From contig JADCGS010000006.1 of NCBI GenBank assembly GCA_020248865.1, forward strand, positions 62,001 to 126,000: a stretch of 64,000 nucleotides of DNA, written 5' to 3'. Source of the stretch: Burkholderiales bacterium. Its GTDB lineage: Bacteria; Pseudomonadota; Gammaproteobacteria; Burkholderiales; Burkholderiaceae_F. The translations under genes were made by a program, and so were the position numbers. The notes below the pieces were generated by a model, which worked only from the letters and a program-made list of their open reading frames with translations, was not told the origin of the DNA and did not search any database. Positions 38,569 through 49,323 of the stretch are shown here, piece by piece (position 1 is the first letter of the stretch; the number at the start of each line of letters is the position of its first letter).

Positions 38569-39635
38569 CAGGAGTTGTGGCTGCCGCCGCCGCCGCGGCG
38601 TGCCATCCGCAGCACGCGCGCCGGGTACAGGAACAGCGCCACGTACGCGATCCCCAGCAGCATGAACAGGACGAACATCAGGGACTCGCTGGCCCCGGCC
38701 CGCCACAGGATCGTGCCCGCCAGCCCGAGCACGGCGTTGGCGCCGACGATCAGCGCCAGGGCGCGCCGCGGCGAGTGGCCGCGCCGCAGCAGCAGGTGAT
38801 GCAGGTGCGCGCGGTCGGGGGAGGCCGGGTCGCGCCGCCGCAGCACCCGCCGCACCGTGACGGTGAACACGTCGAACAGCACCACGCCGACCACCCACAG
38901 CATGACCACCGGCGGCACGCGGCCCTCGGGCGCCTGCGACAGCGCGATGCTGAACCAGGCGATCACGAAGCCCAGCACCAGCGCGCCCGTGTCGCCCATG
39001 AAGACCCGCTGGCGCCCACGCCAACGATGCGGCAGGTTGAACAGCAGGAAGCCGGTCACGCTGCCCGCCAGCACCAGGAGCAGTTTCAGCGCCGACGGGT
39101 CGGGCGTGAGCCAGGCAAAGTAGGCGAAGAAGGCCAGCATGACCCAGGCCAGCGAGCCGGCCAGGCCGTCGATGCCGTCGAACATGTTGATGCCGTTGAT
39201 CACCGCGACGGTGGCAAAGATGGTCAGCGGGATCGCCCAGTTGGCCAGCTCGATCGGCCCGCGCCCGACGATGTCGCCCAGCGCGGTCAGGAAGTGGTTG
39301 CCCCAGGAGCACATCAGCACGGCCGCCAGCACCTGCACGCCGAGCTTGGTGCGCGGCGACACCTCGCCGAGGTCGTCGAGCACGCCGATCACCGCCAGCA
39401 GCAGCACCGCCACGAACAGCACCCGATACACCGCCATCGCGTCGGCCGACAGCAGCAGCGTGGCGCCGGCGCCCACCGCGATCGCCAGGCCGCCCGTCAG
39501 CGGCACCGAGTCGCCGTGGCGCTTGCGCCCGCCGGGGTGATCGACCAGCCCGAAGCGCAGCGCCGGCCGGCGCAGCCAGACGATCAGCAGCGCGGTGAGG
39601 AGGCAGGCGAGCAGCGCCTGGGCGATGAAGGTCAC
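38568..39635 (-). CDS. WecA/MraY-family glycosyl-1-phosphate transferase
   Basis: A 355-residue polytopic protein with about eleven hydrophobic segments that transfers a sugar phosphate to undecaprenyl phosphate. Motifs: [30 protein letters not shown] (catalytic DD), [23 protein letters not shown] and the cytoplasmic His loop [13 protein letters not shown]. The [10 protein letters not shown] loop fits the WecA branch rather than MraY. It could begin an O-antigen or related glycan. It lies between rfaE2 and apaH. Confidence 0.88.
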   Translation of the reverse strand: MTFIAQALLACLLTALLIVWLRRPALRFGLVDHPGGRKRHGDSVPLTGGLAIAVGAGATLLLSADAMAVYRVLFVAVLLLAVIGVLDDLGEVSPRTKLGVQVLAAVLMCSWGNHFLTALGDIVGRGPIELANWAIPLTIFATVAVINGINMFDGIDGLAGSLAWVMLAFFAYFAWLTPDPSALKLLLVLAGSVTGFLLFNLPHRWRGRQRVFMGDTGALVLGFVIAWFSIALSQAPEGRVPPVVMLWVVGVVLFDVFTVTVRRVLRRRDPASPDRAHLHHLLLRRGHSPRRALALIVGANAVLGLAGTILWRAGASESLMFVLFMLLGIAYVALFLYPARVLRMARRGGGGSHNS

Positions 39636-39759
39636 GGCAACAGCGGCGTGGTTCGGTCAGCGCCGGATTATGCCGAGCGGGGCTCGGCGGTCCGCCGTGC
39701 CTTGAGGGCGCGGCCCGGTCGTGAGCGCGGCCGCGTGCCGAGCGTCCGGGCGAGCGCGA

Positions 39760-40254
39760 TCACCGGCGCAGCCGGCGCAGCAGCGCCGTGGTCGAGCGCT
39801 CGTGCTCGAAGGCAATGGCCAGGGTGCGCGCGCCCCAGGTGCGTGCCAGCCGGGCCTCGGGCACGCTCTGCATGTCGTAGTCGCCGCCCTTCACGTACAC
39901 CTCGGGCCGCACGATCTCGACCACCGGCAGCGGCGCGTCCTCGTCGAACAGCGTCACCAGCGACACGCTCTCCAGCGCTGCCAGCACGGCGGCGCGGTCC
40001 TCCTGCGGGTTGACGGGCCGGTCCTCGCCCTTGCCCAGGCGACGTACCGAGGCGTCGGTGTTCACCGCCACCACCAGGCTCGCCCCCAGGGCCCGCGCCT
40101 GCGCCAGATACGTCACGTGGCCGCGATGCAGCAGGTCGAACACGCCGTTGGTCAGCACCACCGGTCGCGGCAGCCGCGCCACCGCGGCGGCGAGCGCGGC
40201 GCGCGCGACGATCTTGGCCTCGAAGCCGGGCGCGGGCAGGCGGTCGGCGCTCAT
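39760..40254 (-). CDS. rfaE2: Heptose 1-phosphate adenylyltransferase (RfaE2)
   Basis: Makes ADP-D-glycero-manno-heptose for lipopolysaccharide. The 164-residue nucleotidyltransferase has TNGVFDLLHRGHVTYL (HxGH), AVNTDASVRRLG and VYVKGGDYDMQSVPE. In E. coli this domain is fused to the kinase in HldE; here kinase and transferase are separate genes, as in Burkholderiales. Thirteen bases follow gmhB. Confidence 0.95.
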   Translation of the reverse strand: MSADRLPAPGFEAKIVARAALAAAVARLPRPVVLTNGVFDLLHRGHVTYLAQARALGASLVVAVNTDASVRRLGKGEDRPVNPQEDRAAVLAALESVSLVTLFDEDAPLPVVEIVRPEVYVKGGDYDMQSVPEARLARTWGARTLAIAFEHERSTTALLRRLRR

Positions 40255-40267
40255 GGCGTTGGGAGCC

Positions 40268-40882
40268 TCAGACGGTGGGCACCAGCGCTGCGCGCAGGTC
40301 CATCGACGCGACCGCGTCGGCCAGCGAGCGGAACCGGTGCGTGGCCAGCCCGGCGCTTACCGCGGCCGGTTCGCCGGCTCCATCGGTGGCCAGCAGCACC
40401 CGCCGTGTCACGCCGGCCGCCTGCGCCGCCTGCAGGTCGGAGCCGCGGTCGCCAAACAGCAGCGAGCGCGCCAGGTCCAGCCCCAGCTCGCGCGCCGCCT
40501 GCAGCAGCAGGCCCGGCGCCGGCTTGCGGCAGGAGCACTCGCGCCGCCACGCGCCAACCGCCTCGGTCGGGTGATGCGGACAGAAGTACACGCCGGCTAG
40601 CGGTGCGCCCGCAGCGGCGAATTCGCCGCGCATCCAGTCGGTCAGGGCGTTGAAGGCGGCCTCGTCGTACAGGCCGCGGCCGATGCCCGACTGATTGGTC
40701 ACCACCACCAGGGCAAAGCCGGCGGCGTGCAGCTGCGCCGCCGCCGCGCGCACTCCGGGCACCCAATCGAAGGCCGCGCGCTGCGCGACGTAGCCGTGGT
40801 CGAGGTTGATCACCCCGTCGCGGTCCAGGAAGGCGGCCGGGCGCAGGGCGTGCGGCGACCGCGTTGTGGGGTCGCCGTGCAT
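40268..40882 (-). CDS. gmhB: Heptose-1,7-bisphosphate 7-phosphatase
   Basis: A 204-residue HAD phosphatase of the ADP-heptose pathway. Motif I is AAFLDRDGVINLDHGYV, motif II VVVTNQSGIGRG, the zinc loop CPHHPTE...ECSCRKPAPG, and motif IV LLFGDRGSDLQAA. The ATG overlaps the rfaD stop by one base. Confidence 0.95.
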   Translation of the reverse strand: MHGDPTTRSPHALRPAAFLDRDGVINLDHGYVAQRAAFDWVPGVRAAAAQLHAAGFALVVVTNQSGIGRGLYDEAAFNALTDWMRGEFAAAGAPLAGVYFCPHHPTEAVGAWRRECSCRKPAPGLLLQAARELGLDLARSLLFGDRGSDLQAAQAAGVTRRVLLATDGAGEPAAVSAGLATHRFRSLADAVASMDLRAALVPTV

Positions 40883-41910
40883 CAGCCGGGCCGCGCCGGC
40901 GTGGCGGGCACGCCGGCGCCGGGAAACCGGGTCATCAGCCAGCGCATGTACGCCGCGGTGCCCTGCTGCACCGTCTGCATCGGCGCAGCGAAGCCGGCAG
41001 CGCGCAGGCGCGTCAGGTCGGCCTCGGTGAACGCCTGGTACTTGCCCTCGAGCGCCCTGGGAAAGGCGACGTACTCGATCAGCCCCTGCGCCACCGCCTG
41101 CTCGAGCGTCAGCGCCGGCTCTCCACGTTCGGTGCGCAGCGTGTTGACCACCGTGAGGGCCACCTCGTTGAAGCTCTGCGCGCGGCCGCTGCCGGTGTTG
41201 TAGATGCCGGAGACCGGGTGCTGCCAGAAGTGCAGGTTCACGGCCACCGCGTCGTCCACGTGCACGAAGTCGCGCCGCTGCTCGCCGGGCGCATAGCCGT
41301 GGCTGCCCTCGAACAGCCGCACGCGGCCCTCGCTGCGGAACTGGTGGAAGTGGTGGAAGGCCACCGAGGCCATCCGCCCCTTGTGCGACTCGCGCGGGCC
41401 GTACACGTTGAAGTAGCGCAGGCCGATGGCTGGTGCGGTGAGTCCGGCCAGCCGCTGCCGCAGCACCTGGTCGAACAAGAACTTCGAGTAGCCGTACACG
41501 TTGAGCGGCCCCTCGCACGCGCGCTCCTCGCGGAACACGCTCGCCAGGCCATAGGTTGCAGCCGACGAGGCATAGATGAACGGCACCCGCTCGGCCTGGC
41601 ACCACTCGAACAGCGCCAGCGTGTAGCGGTAGTTGTTGTCCATCACGTAGCGGCCGTCGGTGGCCATGGTGTCGGAGCACGCGCCCTGATGGAAAACCAC
41701 CTCGGGCCGCGCGATCGCGCGCCGCTCGACGCGCGCGATGAAGTCGGTCTTGTCCAGGTAGTCGGCGATCTCGCAGTCCGCGAGGTTGCGGAACTTGTCG
41801 GCCTGGGTGAGGTTGTCGACCGCGACGATGTCGGTGACGCCCCGCTCGTTCAGGCGCTTGACGAGGTTGGCGCCGATGAAGCCGGCGGCGCCGGTGACGA
41901 TGATGCTCAA
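40882..41910 (-). CDS. rfaD: ADP-L-glycero-D-manno-heptose 6-epimerase
   Basis: A 342-residue short-chain dehydrogenase-type epimerase. It has the NADP-binding [26 protein letters not shown] and the catalytic YGYSKFLFD, with [12 protein letters not shown]. It finishes ADP-heptose synthesis. Overlaps the rfaE1 stop by four bases and couples to gmhB by one. Confidence 0.96.
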   Translation of the reverse strand: MSIIVTGAAGFIGANLVKRLNERGVTDIVAVDNLTQADKFRNLADCEIADYLDKTDFIARVERRAIARPEVVFHQGACSDTMATDGRYVMDNNYRYTLALFEWCQAERVPFIYASSAATYGLASVFREERACEGPLNVYGYSKFLFDQVLRQRLAGLTAPAIGLRYFNVYGPRESHKGRMASVAFHHFHQFRSEGRVRLFEGSHGYAPGEQRRDFVHVDDAVAVNLHFWQHPVSGIYNTGSGRAQSFNEVALTVVNTLRTERGEPALTLEQAVAQGLIEYVAFPRALEGKYQAFTEADLTRLRAAGFAAPMQTVQQGTAAYMRWLMTRFPGAGVPATPARPG

Positions 41911-42875
41911 GCGGTGTCTCCCTCGTCCCGGGCGGAGGCCGGCGATCCCTGACCGAACAGCTCATCGTAGGCGACGGTCGCCGTCCCCAGCTTGCCCACC
42001 ACGATGCCGCCGGCCACGTTGGCCCAGCGCACCGCCTCGCGCAGCGGCAGCCCCGCGGCCAGTAGGGTGCCCAGCACGGCGATGACCGTGTCGCCCGCGC
42101 CCGAGACGTCGTACACCTCGCGCGCCTGCGCCGGCACCGACCAGGCGCCCTCGTCCGTGAACAGGGTCATGCCCTCCTCGGAGCGGGTGAGCAGGATCGC
42201 CTGCAGTCGCAATTGCTGGCGCAGTGCCTGCGCGCGCGCCGTCAGGTCGGCCGCGTCCTTCCAGCGGCCGACCACCTCGCGCAGCTCGGCCCGATTGGGC
42301 GTGAGCAGCGTGGCGCCGGCATAGCGCGCGTAGTCGTCGCCCTTGGGGTCCACCAGCACCGGCACGCCGGCCGCGCGCGCGGCCTCGATCATCCGCACGA
42401 TGTGCGTGAGCCCGCCCTTGCCGTAGTCCGACAGGATCACCAGATCGTGCTGCCGCAGCGCCTGCGTGAAGACGTCCAGGTGTGCGGCCAGCACTTCGCT
42501 CTGCGGCTGGCTCTCGAAGTCGATGCGCGCCATCTGCTGCTGGCGCGCCACCAGCCGCAGCTTCACCGTGGTGGGCAGTTGCGGATCGGCCTGCAGGTAG
42601 GACCGGATGCCGCCGGCAGCGATCAAGGAGCGCAGCGCCAGCCCGGCTTCATCGGCGCCGATCACGCTGACCAGCCCGGCCTGCGCGCCCAGGTCGGCCA
42701 CGTTGCGCGCCACGTTGGCCGCACCGCCGGCGCGTTCCTCGGTGCGCAGCACCTTGACCACCGGCACCGGCGCCTCGGGCGAGATGCGCTCGGCGTCGCC
42801 GAACCAGTAGCGGTCGAGCATGACGTCGCCCACGACGAGGATGCGGGCGGAGGCGAGGGCAGGGCGCGCGGTCAA
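41907..42875 (-). CDS. rfaE1: Heptose 7-phosphate kinase (RfaE1)
   Basis: A 322-residue ribokinase-family enzyme that phosphorylates heptose 7-phosphate. It opens [20 protein letters not shown], has [37 protein letters not shown] and the catalytic [15 protein letters not shown]. First gene of the minus-strand heptose operon (rfaE1-rfaD-gmhB-rfaE2), divergent from rfbB across 225 bases. Confidence 0.95.
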   Translation of the reverse strand: MTARPALASARILVVGDVMLDRYWFGDAERISPEAPVPVVKVLRTEERAGGAANVARNVADLGAQAGLVSVIGADEAGLALRSLIAAGGIRSYLQADPQLPTTVKLRLVARQQQMARIDFESQPQSEVLAAHLDVFTQALRQHDLVILSDYGKGGLTHIVRMIEAARAAGVPVLVDPKGDDYARYAGATLLTPNRAELREVVGRWKDAADLTARAQALRQQLRLQAILLTRSEEGMTLFTDEGAWSVPAQAREVYDVSGAGDTVIAVLGTLLAAGLPLREAVRWANVAGGIVVGKLGTATVAYDELFGQGSPASARDEGDTA

Positions 42876-43100
42876 TTCGGGCTCGGTATTGGCGCGGTCC
42901 GGGCGGACGGGCCGGACCAGGGTGGATTATCCCCGCCCCGGTCGGCTGCGGCTGCCTGACTACAATCCGGCCGGGAGAACGGAGCCTGGGCTGGCAGGGG
43001 CCGCCCCGGGCATGGCGCAGGCAAGGCGCCCGGCCGATGACCTCTGCGGCGGCCACCGTTCGCACCCGACTGCGCCACCGCTTGCCCGGCGCCTCACACC

Positions 43101-44165
43101 ATGATCCTCGTCACCGGCGGCGCCGGCTTCATTGGCGCCAACTTCGTCCTCGACTGGTTTGCCCAAGGCGGCGCCGGCGCGGTCGTGCTCGACAAGCTGA
43201 CCTATGCCGGCAACCGCCACAGCCTGCGCCCGCTCGAGGGCCGGCCCGGCTTCCACTTCGTGCAAGGAGACATCGCCGATCACGCGCTGGTGGGCCGACT
43301 CCTGGTGGAGCACCGGCCGCATGCGGTGCTGCACTTTGCCGCCGAAAGCCACGTCGACCGTTCGATCCACGGTCCGGGCGAGTTCATCCGCACCAACCTC
43401 GTCGGCACATTCGAGCTGCTGGAGGCGGTGCGCGCCCACTGGAGCGCGCTGCCGGCGGCCGAGCGCGGGGCGTTCCGCTTCCTGCACGTGTCCACCGACG
43501 AGGTGTTCGGCTCGCTCGGCGAGCACGATCCCGCCTTCCACGAGGCCACACCCTACGCGCCCAACAGCCCGTATGCGGCGTCCAAAGCGGGCTCCGACCA
43601 CCTGGTGCGCGCCTACCACCACACCTATGGCCTGCCCACGGTGACCACCAATTGCAGCAACAACTACGGGCCGTACCAGTTTCCGGAGAAGCTGATCCCG
43701 CTGATGATCCTCAACGCGCTCGACGGCAAGCCGCTGCCGGTCTATGGCGACGGCCAGAACGTGCGCGACTGGCTGTACGTCGGCGACCACTGCGACGCCA
43801 TCCGCACCGTGCTGGCGCGCGGCCGGCTCGGCGAGACCTACAACGTCGGCGGCAAGAACGAAGTACGCAACCTGGACGTGGTGCAGTCGATCTGCGCGCT
43901 GCTCGACGAGTTGCGGCCGCGGGCTGCCGGCCGCTATGCCGGGCAGATCGCCTTCGTCGCCGACCGGCCGGGGCACGACCGGCGCTATGCGATCGACCCG
44001 CGCAAGATCGAAGCCGAGCTCGGCTGGCGGCCGCGCGAGACCTTCACCACCGGCCTGCGCCGCACCGTGCAGTGGTATCTGGACAGCACCGAGTGGGTGC
44101 AGCGGGTGCGCGACGGGCGCTACCGCGAGTGGATCGAAACCAACTATGCGGGGAGGGCGCAGTGA
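43101..44165 (+). CDS. rfbB: dTDP-glucose 4,6-dehydratase
   Basis: A 354-residue NAD-dependent enzyme, second step of dTDP-L-rhamnose synthesis. [18 protein letters not shown] binds [16 protein letters not shown] holds the catalytic Asp-Glu pair, [15 protein letters not shown] the Tyr/Lys, and [19 protein letters not shown] is diagnostic. First of rfbBACD; the stop overlaps the rfbA GTG start. Confidence 0.97.
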   Translation: MILVTGGAGFIGANFVLDWFAQGGAGAVVLDKLTYAGNRHSLRPLEGRPGFHFVQGDIADHALVGRLLVEHRPHAVLHFAAESHVDRSIHGPGEFIRTNLVGTFELLEAVRAHWSALPAAERGAFRFLHVSTDEVFGSLGEHDPAFHEATPYAPNSPYAASKAGSDHLVRAYHHTYGLPTVTTNCSNNYGPYQFPEKLIPLMILNALDGKPLPVYGDGQNVRDWLYVGDHCDAIRTVLARGRLGETYNVGGKNEVRNLDVVQSICALLDELRPRAAGRYAGQIAFVADRPGHDRRYAIDPRKIEAELGWRPRETFTTGLRRTVQWYLDSTEWVQRVRDGRYREWIETNYAGRAQ

Positions 44166-45055
44166 ACCGCAAGGGCATCATCCTCGCCGGCGGCTCCGGC
44201 ACGCGGCTGTATCCGGTCACGCACGTCGTGTCCAAGCAGCTGCTGCCCATCTACGACAAGCCGATGATCTACTACCCGCTCAGCGCGCTCATGCTCGCGG
44301 GCATCCGCGACGTGCTGGTCATCTCCACACCGGCGGACACGCCGCGCTTTGCCGAGCTGCTGGGCGACGGCGCACGCTGGGGCATGCGCTTCGAGTACGT
44401 GGTGCAGCCCTCGCCCGATGGCTTGGCGCAGGCCTTCATCCTCGGCGAGCGCTTCCTTGCGGGCGCGCCGGCCGCGCTGGTGCTGGGCGACAACATCTTC
44501 TACGGCGAGCAACTGGCGCAGCTCGTGCAGCGGGCCAACGCGCGTGCGCAGGCCACCGTATTCGCCTATCACGTGCATGACCCGGAGCGCTACGGCGTGG
44601 TCGAGTTCGACGCCCGCGGCACGGCGGTGAGCCTGGAGGAGAAACCCTCGCAGCCGCGCTCCAGCTACGCCGTGACGGGGCTCTATTTCTATCCGCCCGA
44701 CGTGGTCGATGTCGCGCGGCATCTGAAGCCCTCGCCGCGCGGCGAGCTGGAGATCACCGACGTCAATATCCACTACCTGCGCGTGCAGCGGCTGGCCGTG
44801 GAGGTCATGGGCCGCGGCATGGCCTGGCTCGACACCGGCACCCACGACTCGCTGATCGAGGCCGCGCAGTTCATCCAGACCATCGAGAAGCGGCAGGGCC
44901 TGAAGGTTGCCGCTCCCGAGGAAGTGGCCTTTCGCATGGGCTGGGTCAGCGCTGCCGAGCTGGAGAAGCTCGCGCAGCCGCTGGCCAGGACCGGCTACGG
45001 CAAGTATCTGCTTGCGCTGCTCAAGGACCCGGTGCTGCCGGGTTCGCGCGCCTGA
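44162..45055 (+). CDS. rfbA: Glucose-1-phosphate thymidylyltransferase
   Basis: A 297-residue nucleotidyltransferase activating glucose-1-phosphate with d[45 protein letters not shown] and [20 protein letters not shown] are all present. The start is GTG in a GTGA overlap with rfbB. Confidence 0.97.
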   Translation: MNRKGIILAGGSGTRLYPVTHVVSKQLLPIYDKPMIYYPLSALMLAGIRDVLVISTPADTPRFAELLGDGARWGMRFEYVVQPSPDGLAQAFILGERFLAGAPAALVLGDNIFYGEQLAQLVQRANARAQATVFAYHVHDPERYGVVEFDARGTAVSLEEKPSQPRSSYAVTGLYFYPPDVVDVARHLKPSPRGELEITDVNIHYLRVQRLAVEVMGRGMAWLDTGTHDSLIEAAQFIQTIEKRQGLKVAAPEEVAFRMGWVSAAELEKLAQPLARTGYGKYLLALLKDPVLPGSRA

Positions 45056-45068
45056 GCCCGGGCCGCGC

Positions 45069-45614
45069 ATGAAGGTCACGCCGACCGCGCTGCCCGAGGT
45101 TCTGCTGCTGGAGCCCCGGGTGTTCGGCGACGCCCGTGGCTTCTTCATGGAAAGCTTCAACGCCCGCGTGTTCCGCGAGGCCACCGGCGTAACGGCCGGC
45201 TTCGTGCAGGACAACCACTCGCAGTCGCGCCGCGGCGTGCTGCGCGGCATTCACTACCAGGTGGCGCAGCCGCAGGGCAAGCTGGTGCGCGTGGTGACCG
45301 GGGCGGTGCTCGATGTGGCGGTCGACCTGCGGCGCTCCTCACCGCGGTTTGGCCAGTCGGTCGCGGTCGAACTCACGGCGGACAACCGGTGCCAGTTGTG
45401 GATTCCGCCCGGCTTCGGCCACGCCTTCATCGCTCTGAGCGAGGTGGCGGACTTTCTCTACAAGACCACCGAGTACTGGATCGCCCAGCACGACCGCGCC
45501 ATTCGCTGGGACGACCCGCAACTGGCCATCGCCTGGCCGGCGGGGCTTTTGCCCATCGTGTCGGACAAGGACGCGGCCGCACCGCTGCTGCGCGATGCCG
45601 AGGTGTTCGATTGA
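45069..45614 (+). CDS. rfbC: dTDP-4-dehydrorhamnose 3,5-epimerase
   Basis: A 181-residue cupin-fold epimerase. FGDARGFFMESFN, FVQDNHSQSRRGVLRGIHYQ (with catalytic His), VDLRRSSPRFG and WIPPGFGHAFIAL are the family signatures. Third gene of the rhamnose set, 13 bases after rfbA. Confidence 0.97.
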   Translation: MKVTPTALPEVLLLEPRVFGDARGFFMESFNARVFREATGVTAGFVQDNHSQSRRGVLRGIHYQVAQPQGKLVRVVTGAVLDVAVDLRRSSPRFGQSVAVELTADNRCQLWIPPGFGHAFIALSEVADFLYKTTEYWIAQHDRAIRWDDPQLAIAWPAGLLPIVSDKDAAAPLLRDAEVFD

Positions 45615-45625
45615 GCGCGGCCGCC

Positions 45626-46546
45626 GTGCGGGTTCTGTTGTTCGGCGCCAACGGTCAGCTCGGTTCCGAGCTGCGCCGCTGGCTGCCGCGCGCCGGCATC
45701 GAGCTCGTGGTGCCGCCGCGCGAGGCCGCCGACTTCTCCCGCCCATCGAGCCTGCCGCCGCTCGTCGAGCAGCACCGCCCGGACGTCGTCATCAACGCGG
45801 CCGCCTACACCGCCGTCGACCAGGCCGAGTCCGAGCCGGAGCGCTGCCTCACCATCAACGGCGAGGCGGCGGGTGAGATTGCGGCGGCCTGCCGGCGCAT
45901 CGACGCCACGCTGCTGCACTTCTCCACCGACTACGTGTTCGACGGCCGCAAGGCCGGCGCCTACACCGAAGACGACCGGCCCAGCCCGCTCAGCGCCTAT
46001 GGCCGCAGCAAGTGGGCCGGTGAACAGGCCATCGCTGCCGCCGGTGCGCGCGCCCTGATCCTGCGTGTGGCCTGGCTTTACGGCATCGACGGCCATAACT
46101 TCGTGAAAACTATGTTGCGGCTGTCAACCGAACGTGACAGCCTGTGCGTCGTCGACGATCAGTGGGGCGCGCCGACCTGGGTGCGTACCCTGGCGCAGTG
46201 GCTACCCTCTGTGCTGACCCCCGGCGCGGACGGCAGCCCGTCGCTGGCGGAGCGGTTGCCAGGCACCTACCACATGGCGCCGACTGGGCGCTGTAGCTGG
46301 TATGAGACCGCTTGTACGGTCTTATCGGTGGCTCAGGATCACCCCCTGCGCCGAAGATTGATGAAGATTCGAGCGTCGGCGGTCCAGCCGATTACCAGCA
46401 AGGACTACCCCGCTAAGGCGATGCGCCCCGCAAACTCACAACTTGACCCGGCCAAGGCGTGTAGCCTTCTGTCGTGGCCTGCGCCGCTTTGGCAGAACGA
46501 TCTGATCGCCTGCACGCGGCTGCTGATCGACGAGTCGGTCCGCTGA
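45626..46546 (+). CDS. rfbD: dTDP-4-dehydrorhamnose reductase
   Basis: A 306-residue reductase finishing dTDP-L-rhamnose. VRVLLFGANGQLGSEL opens it, INAAAYTAVDQAE and FSTDYVFDG follow, with the catalytic AYGRSKWAGEQ and TYHMAPTGRCSWYE. The GTG at 45626 gives the family-typical start; a TTG at 45611 overlapping the rfbC stop is the alternative. The last third (from about 46090) has lower G+C and more A/T-ending codons than the rest, which may mark a recombination joint. Confidence 0.94.
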   Translation: MRVLLFGANGQLGSELRRWLPRAGIELVVPPREAADFSRPSSLPPLVEQHRPDVVINAAAYTAVDQAESEPERCLTINGEAAGEIAAACRRIDATLLHFSTDYVFDGRKAGAYTEDDRPSPLSAYGRSKWAGEQAIAAAGARALILRVAWLYGIDGHNFVKTMLRLSTERDSLCVVDDQWGAPTWVRTLAQWLPSVLTPGADGSPSLAERLPGTYHMAPTGRCSWYETACTVLSVAQDHPLRRRLMKIRASAVQPITSKDYPAKAMRPANSQLDPAKACSLLSWPAPLWQNDLIACTRLLIDESVR

Positions 46547-46572
46547 GCCGTGAGCAATCATCGCCGAGCCTG

Positions 46573-47754
46573 ATGCGCGTCGTTTACTTCTCCCCGGTCC
46601 ACCTGCACAGCTTCTGGCAGCGCCCCCACTGGATGGCGGCCTCGCTGCTGCGCCACGGCGTGGATCGCCTGCTTTGGCTCGAGCCTTACGCCACGCGACT
46701 GCCCAGGCTGTCCGACCTGCGCCGCCCGTCCGACCGCCCGCGCGAGATGGGCACCACGGCTCCGCTTCGCTTGGACCGTATGGCGGTGCGCGCGCTGCCG
46801 ATCGAGCCGCTGCTCGCCGGCCGCGCGGCCAACCAGTTGCTGTTCTTCGAAGACATCCTCGCGCGTATCGAGCGCTGGGTCGGCGGCGAGCCTTACGTCA
46901 TCGGTGTGGGCAAGCCGAGCCCGCTGGCCCTCACCGCGCTGGACCGCGCGGCCGGTCGCGACAACTACGCCGGCAGCTTCTTCGACGCCATGGACCGCTA
47001 TGGCGCTTTCCACAAGGGCGCCTCCCGCGAGGCCATGAGCGACTGGGAGTCCCAGCTGCTGCGCAAGGTGGACTACGTGCAGGCCTCTGCCCCCAGGCTG
47101 CGGGAGTGCCTGGTACAGCGCCGCCCCGAAGTGGCGCTTGCCCTCAACGGTTTCGATGCCGCCAGCATCGAGCGCGCGCAGCGCGCCTCCGCCCACCTGC
47201 CGCAGCACGCCCACCCGGTGTTCGGCTACGTGGGCACCATCGGCTCGTGGTTTGACTGGGCGTGGGTGCGGCAGTTTGCCGCCGTTCTGGCTGACCGTGC
47301 CCCCACCGCCGAGATCCACCTGATCGGTCCCGTGTTCCACCCGGCCGGTGGGCCGCTGCCGGCCTCCATCAAGCTGCTGGACACCATGTCCAACGCCGAC
47401 GCGCTGGCGCGGGCTGCGCAATTCACGGCAGGGCTCATTCCGTTCCAGCGCAACGAACTCACCGATTGCGTGGACCCGGTCAAGTACTACGAGTACCGCG
47501 CGCTAGGCCGGCCGGTGATCTCGACCCCTTTCGGCCACCTGTCCGAACGGCAGGACCCGGGTCTGGCGATCGTCGGCGCCGAGCGCGACGCACTGGCGGC
47601 CGCCATTGACCGCAGTCTGACCGTGCGCGCGTTGCCGCAACTCCAGAAGGACTGCGACTGGGACAGCCGCTTCGCCCCGTTATCGCGCTGGATCGGCGCC
47701 CGCAGCGCAGCTCGGCTGCCAGCAGGTGAGCTGGCAGCCGCCGTCTCGCTATAG
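46573..47754 (+). CDS. Glycosyltransferase, GT-B type (group 1-like)
   Basis: A 393-residue probable glycosyltransferase. It opens RVVYFSPVHLHSFWQRPHWM, typical of a clade of surface-polysaccharide GT-B enzymes, and its C-terminal half has YVGTIGSWFDWAWV, EIHLIGPVF, and CVDPVKYYEYRALGRPVIST, the nucleotide-sugar-binding region with the KYYEY.ALG.PV pattern. Donor and acceptor are unknown. It follows rfbD by 26 bases. Start at the ATG before RVVYFSP; upstream in-frame sequence is the out-of-frame shadow of rfbD. Confidence 0.82.
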   Translation: MRVVYFSPVHLHSFWQRPHWMAASLLRHGVDRLLWLEPYATRLPRLSDLRRPSDRPREMGTTAPLRLDRMAVRALPIEPLLAGRAANQLLFFEDILARIERWVGGEPYVIGVGKPSPLALTALDRAAGRDNYAGSFFDAMDRYGAFHKGASREAMSDWESQLLRKVDYVQASAPRLRECLVQRRPEVALALNGFDAASIERAQRASAHLPQHAHPVFGYVGTIGSWFDWAWVRQFAAVLADRAPTAEIHLIGPVFHPAGGPLPASIKLLDTMSNADALARAAQFTAGLIPFQRNELTDCVDPVKYYEYRALGRPVISTPFGHLSERQDPGLAIVGAERDALAAAIDRSLTVRALPQLQKDCDWDSRFAPLSRWIGARSAARLPAGELAAAVSL

Positions 47755-47810
47755 GAATGCAGCGCGCGGTTGAACGCTGGTTCGCGCGTCAATGAGGCGA
47801 GCCTGGCTGT

Positions 47811-49052
47811 CTACCGGCTGAACCGTCCGGCCACCGCCAACAGCACGCTCTTCAGCCGCGGATGGCGGTTGACGAAGAGCCGCGCATGACCCAGCCGGCG
47901 TGCCAGGTGATAGCGCACGACGTGCCCAAGGTCCTTGAAGAACCCGCGTTCCTCTTCGGAGTTGGCTGCGACCGGCTGCGGCTCGAATGCGATCGCGGCG
48001 CTGCGGCCTTGCTTAACCCGCTGCGTGGCTTCCAGGAACGCCGAGCCGTAGCGCTGGTCGGGCTCCAGGTGGCAGCCCTCGGCCCACTCGTTCCAGGCGT
48101 TGATGAATACGATCTGCTGGTCGCCCTGGCGCTCGCGGCGCGTGCGCTCCACGGCGCATCTGAGCCAGAACTCGTAGTTGGCCGGCGTGCCGCCGAGGAA
48201 GATCGTGGAGCGGCTCTTCACCCGCGCGGTGTTGTCCCATGACGGAAAAACACCGCGATACACCGGCCCCGACTGCGGGCGGTCCAGGTAGGAGGTCGCC
48301 GCCTCCTCGTAGGCCACCGCGGTGCCAGTAAAGTCTTCGAAAAACGACAACGACGAGTTGATGCTGCGCGCTTGCAGGTTGTGCGGCGGGAACTCCGCGC
48401 CAGCATCGAAGCCCAGCGTCGCAAACTGGCGGTTGCCGTGCGTGAGCGCCGCCACCAGGTGTAACTCGCCGTGGCCGCGGCTGCGCCACCAGGCGCGCCA
48501 AGCCTCGGTGGAGCGAGGCGCATGCGGCATCTGCTGCGGCCGGTACACCATGAGCAGCGGCTTGCCGTCGACGCGGATGTAGCGCTCGTCGAGAAGAAAG
48601 CGCTCGATGTCCTGCATGAAGCGCACGTCGTCCTCGGGCAGGTAGCGCTGGTGCATCAGCACCTCGTGCTCCGAGCCGTTCCAGCGCCGAGTCCACGACT
48701 CATTGGCCCAGCACAGGCAGTAGGGCAGATCGCTGGCTGGGTCGGCAAACATTTCCTCGAGCGGCCGCTCGAGCAGGCGCCGTCCCGAGAACCAGTAGTA
48801 GTAGTAGCAGAAGCCCGCCAGACCGGCGGCTCGCGCCATTGCCATCTGGCGGCGCCGCGTCTCGGCCACTCGCAGATCGTAGAACCCCAGATCGGCCGGC
48901 AGATGCGGCTGGTAGTGGCCGGGAAACAGCGGTCGCGCGCGGGTGGCGGTGGTCCACTCCGTGAAGCCGGGGCCCCACCAGGCGTCGTTCTCGGCGATGG
49001 GATGGAACTGCGTCAGGAAAAAGGCGATCAGCCGCAGCGGATCCGGGTTCAT
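47811..49052 (-). CDS. WbsX-family glycan-biosynthesis protein (GH99-like domain)
   Basis: A 413-residue protein with IAFFLTQFHPIAENDAWWG, GFTEWTTATRARPLFPGHYQ, GFCYYYYWFSGRRLLERPL, CLCWANESWTRRWNG and INAWNEWAEGCHLEPD, the hallmark motifs of WbsX-type proteins found in O-antigen clusters. These are believed to be glycosyltransferases with a GH99-like fold. Strong AGGAG ribosome binding site before the ATG at 49052. It is the only minus-strand gene among the surrounding plus-strand glycan genes. Confidence 0.9.
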   Translation of the reverse strand: MNPDPLRLIAFFLTQFHPIAENDAWWGPGFTEWTTATRARPLFPGHYQPHLPADLGFYDLRVAETRRRQMAMARAAGLAGFCYYYYWFSGRRLLERPLEEMFADPASDLPYCLCWANESWTRRWNGSEHEVLMHQRYLPEDDVRFMQDIERFLLDERYIRVDGKPLLMVYRPQQMPHAPRSTEAWRAWWRSRGHGELHLVAALTHGNRQFATLGFDAGAEFPPHNLQARSINSSLSFFEDFTGTAVAYEEAATSYLDRPQSGPVYRGVFPSWDNTARVKSRSTIFLGGTPANYEFWLRCAVERTRRERQGDQQIVFINAWNEWAEGCHLEPDQRYGSAFLEATQRVKQGRSAAIAFEPQPVAANSEEERGFFKDLGHVVRYHLARRLGHARLFVNRHPRLKSVLLAVAGRFSR

Positions 49053-49323
49053 CCGTTCCGCTCCTTGCCTGTCTGCGCCGCGTTGGATTGCACAGAGAAG
49101 AGCACGCCGCCCTGACCTTCGGGCACCCACGGGCCCGCTCACAACCGAGGGGCTTCGCCCGAAAACGCAAGAATACCCGCGCGCCGCTCAAGCGAAAACG
49201 ATCTGCTGCTTCGCCGGGCATCGGGTCTGGGCGCGCCGCCCGGCCGCGGCGATCGGCGCTGCCGCCGACGCGCGAGCGCTATCCTTGGCGTGTTAAGGCA
49301 GATGCCCTGGGGAGCGCCCGGAG

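Noticed and set aside
42961..42966. TACAAT as -10 of the rfbBACD operon
   Set aside because: No acceptable -35 at 15-19 bases upstream, and 135 bases separate it from rfbB; kept only as a weak possibility.
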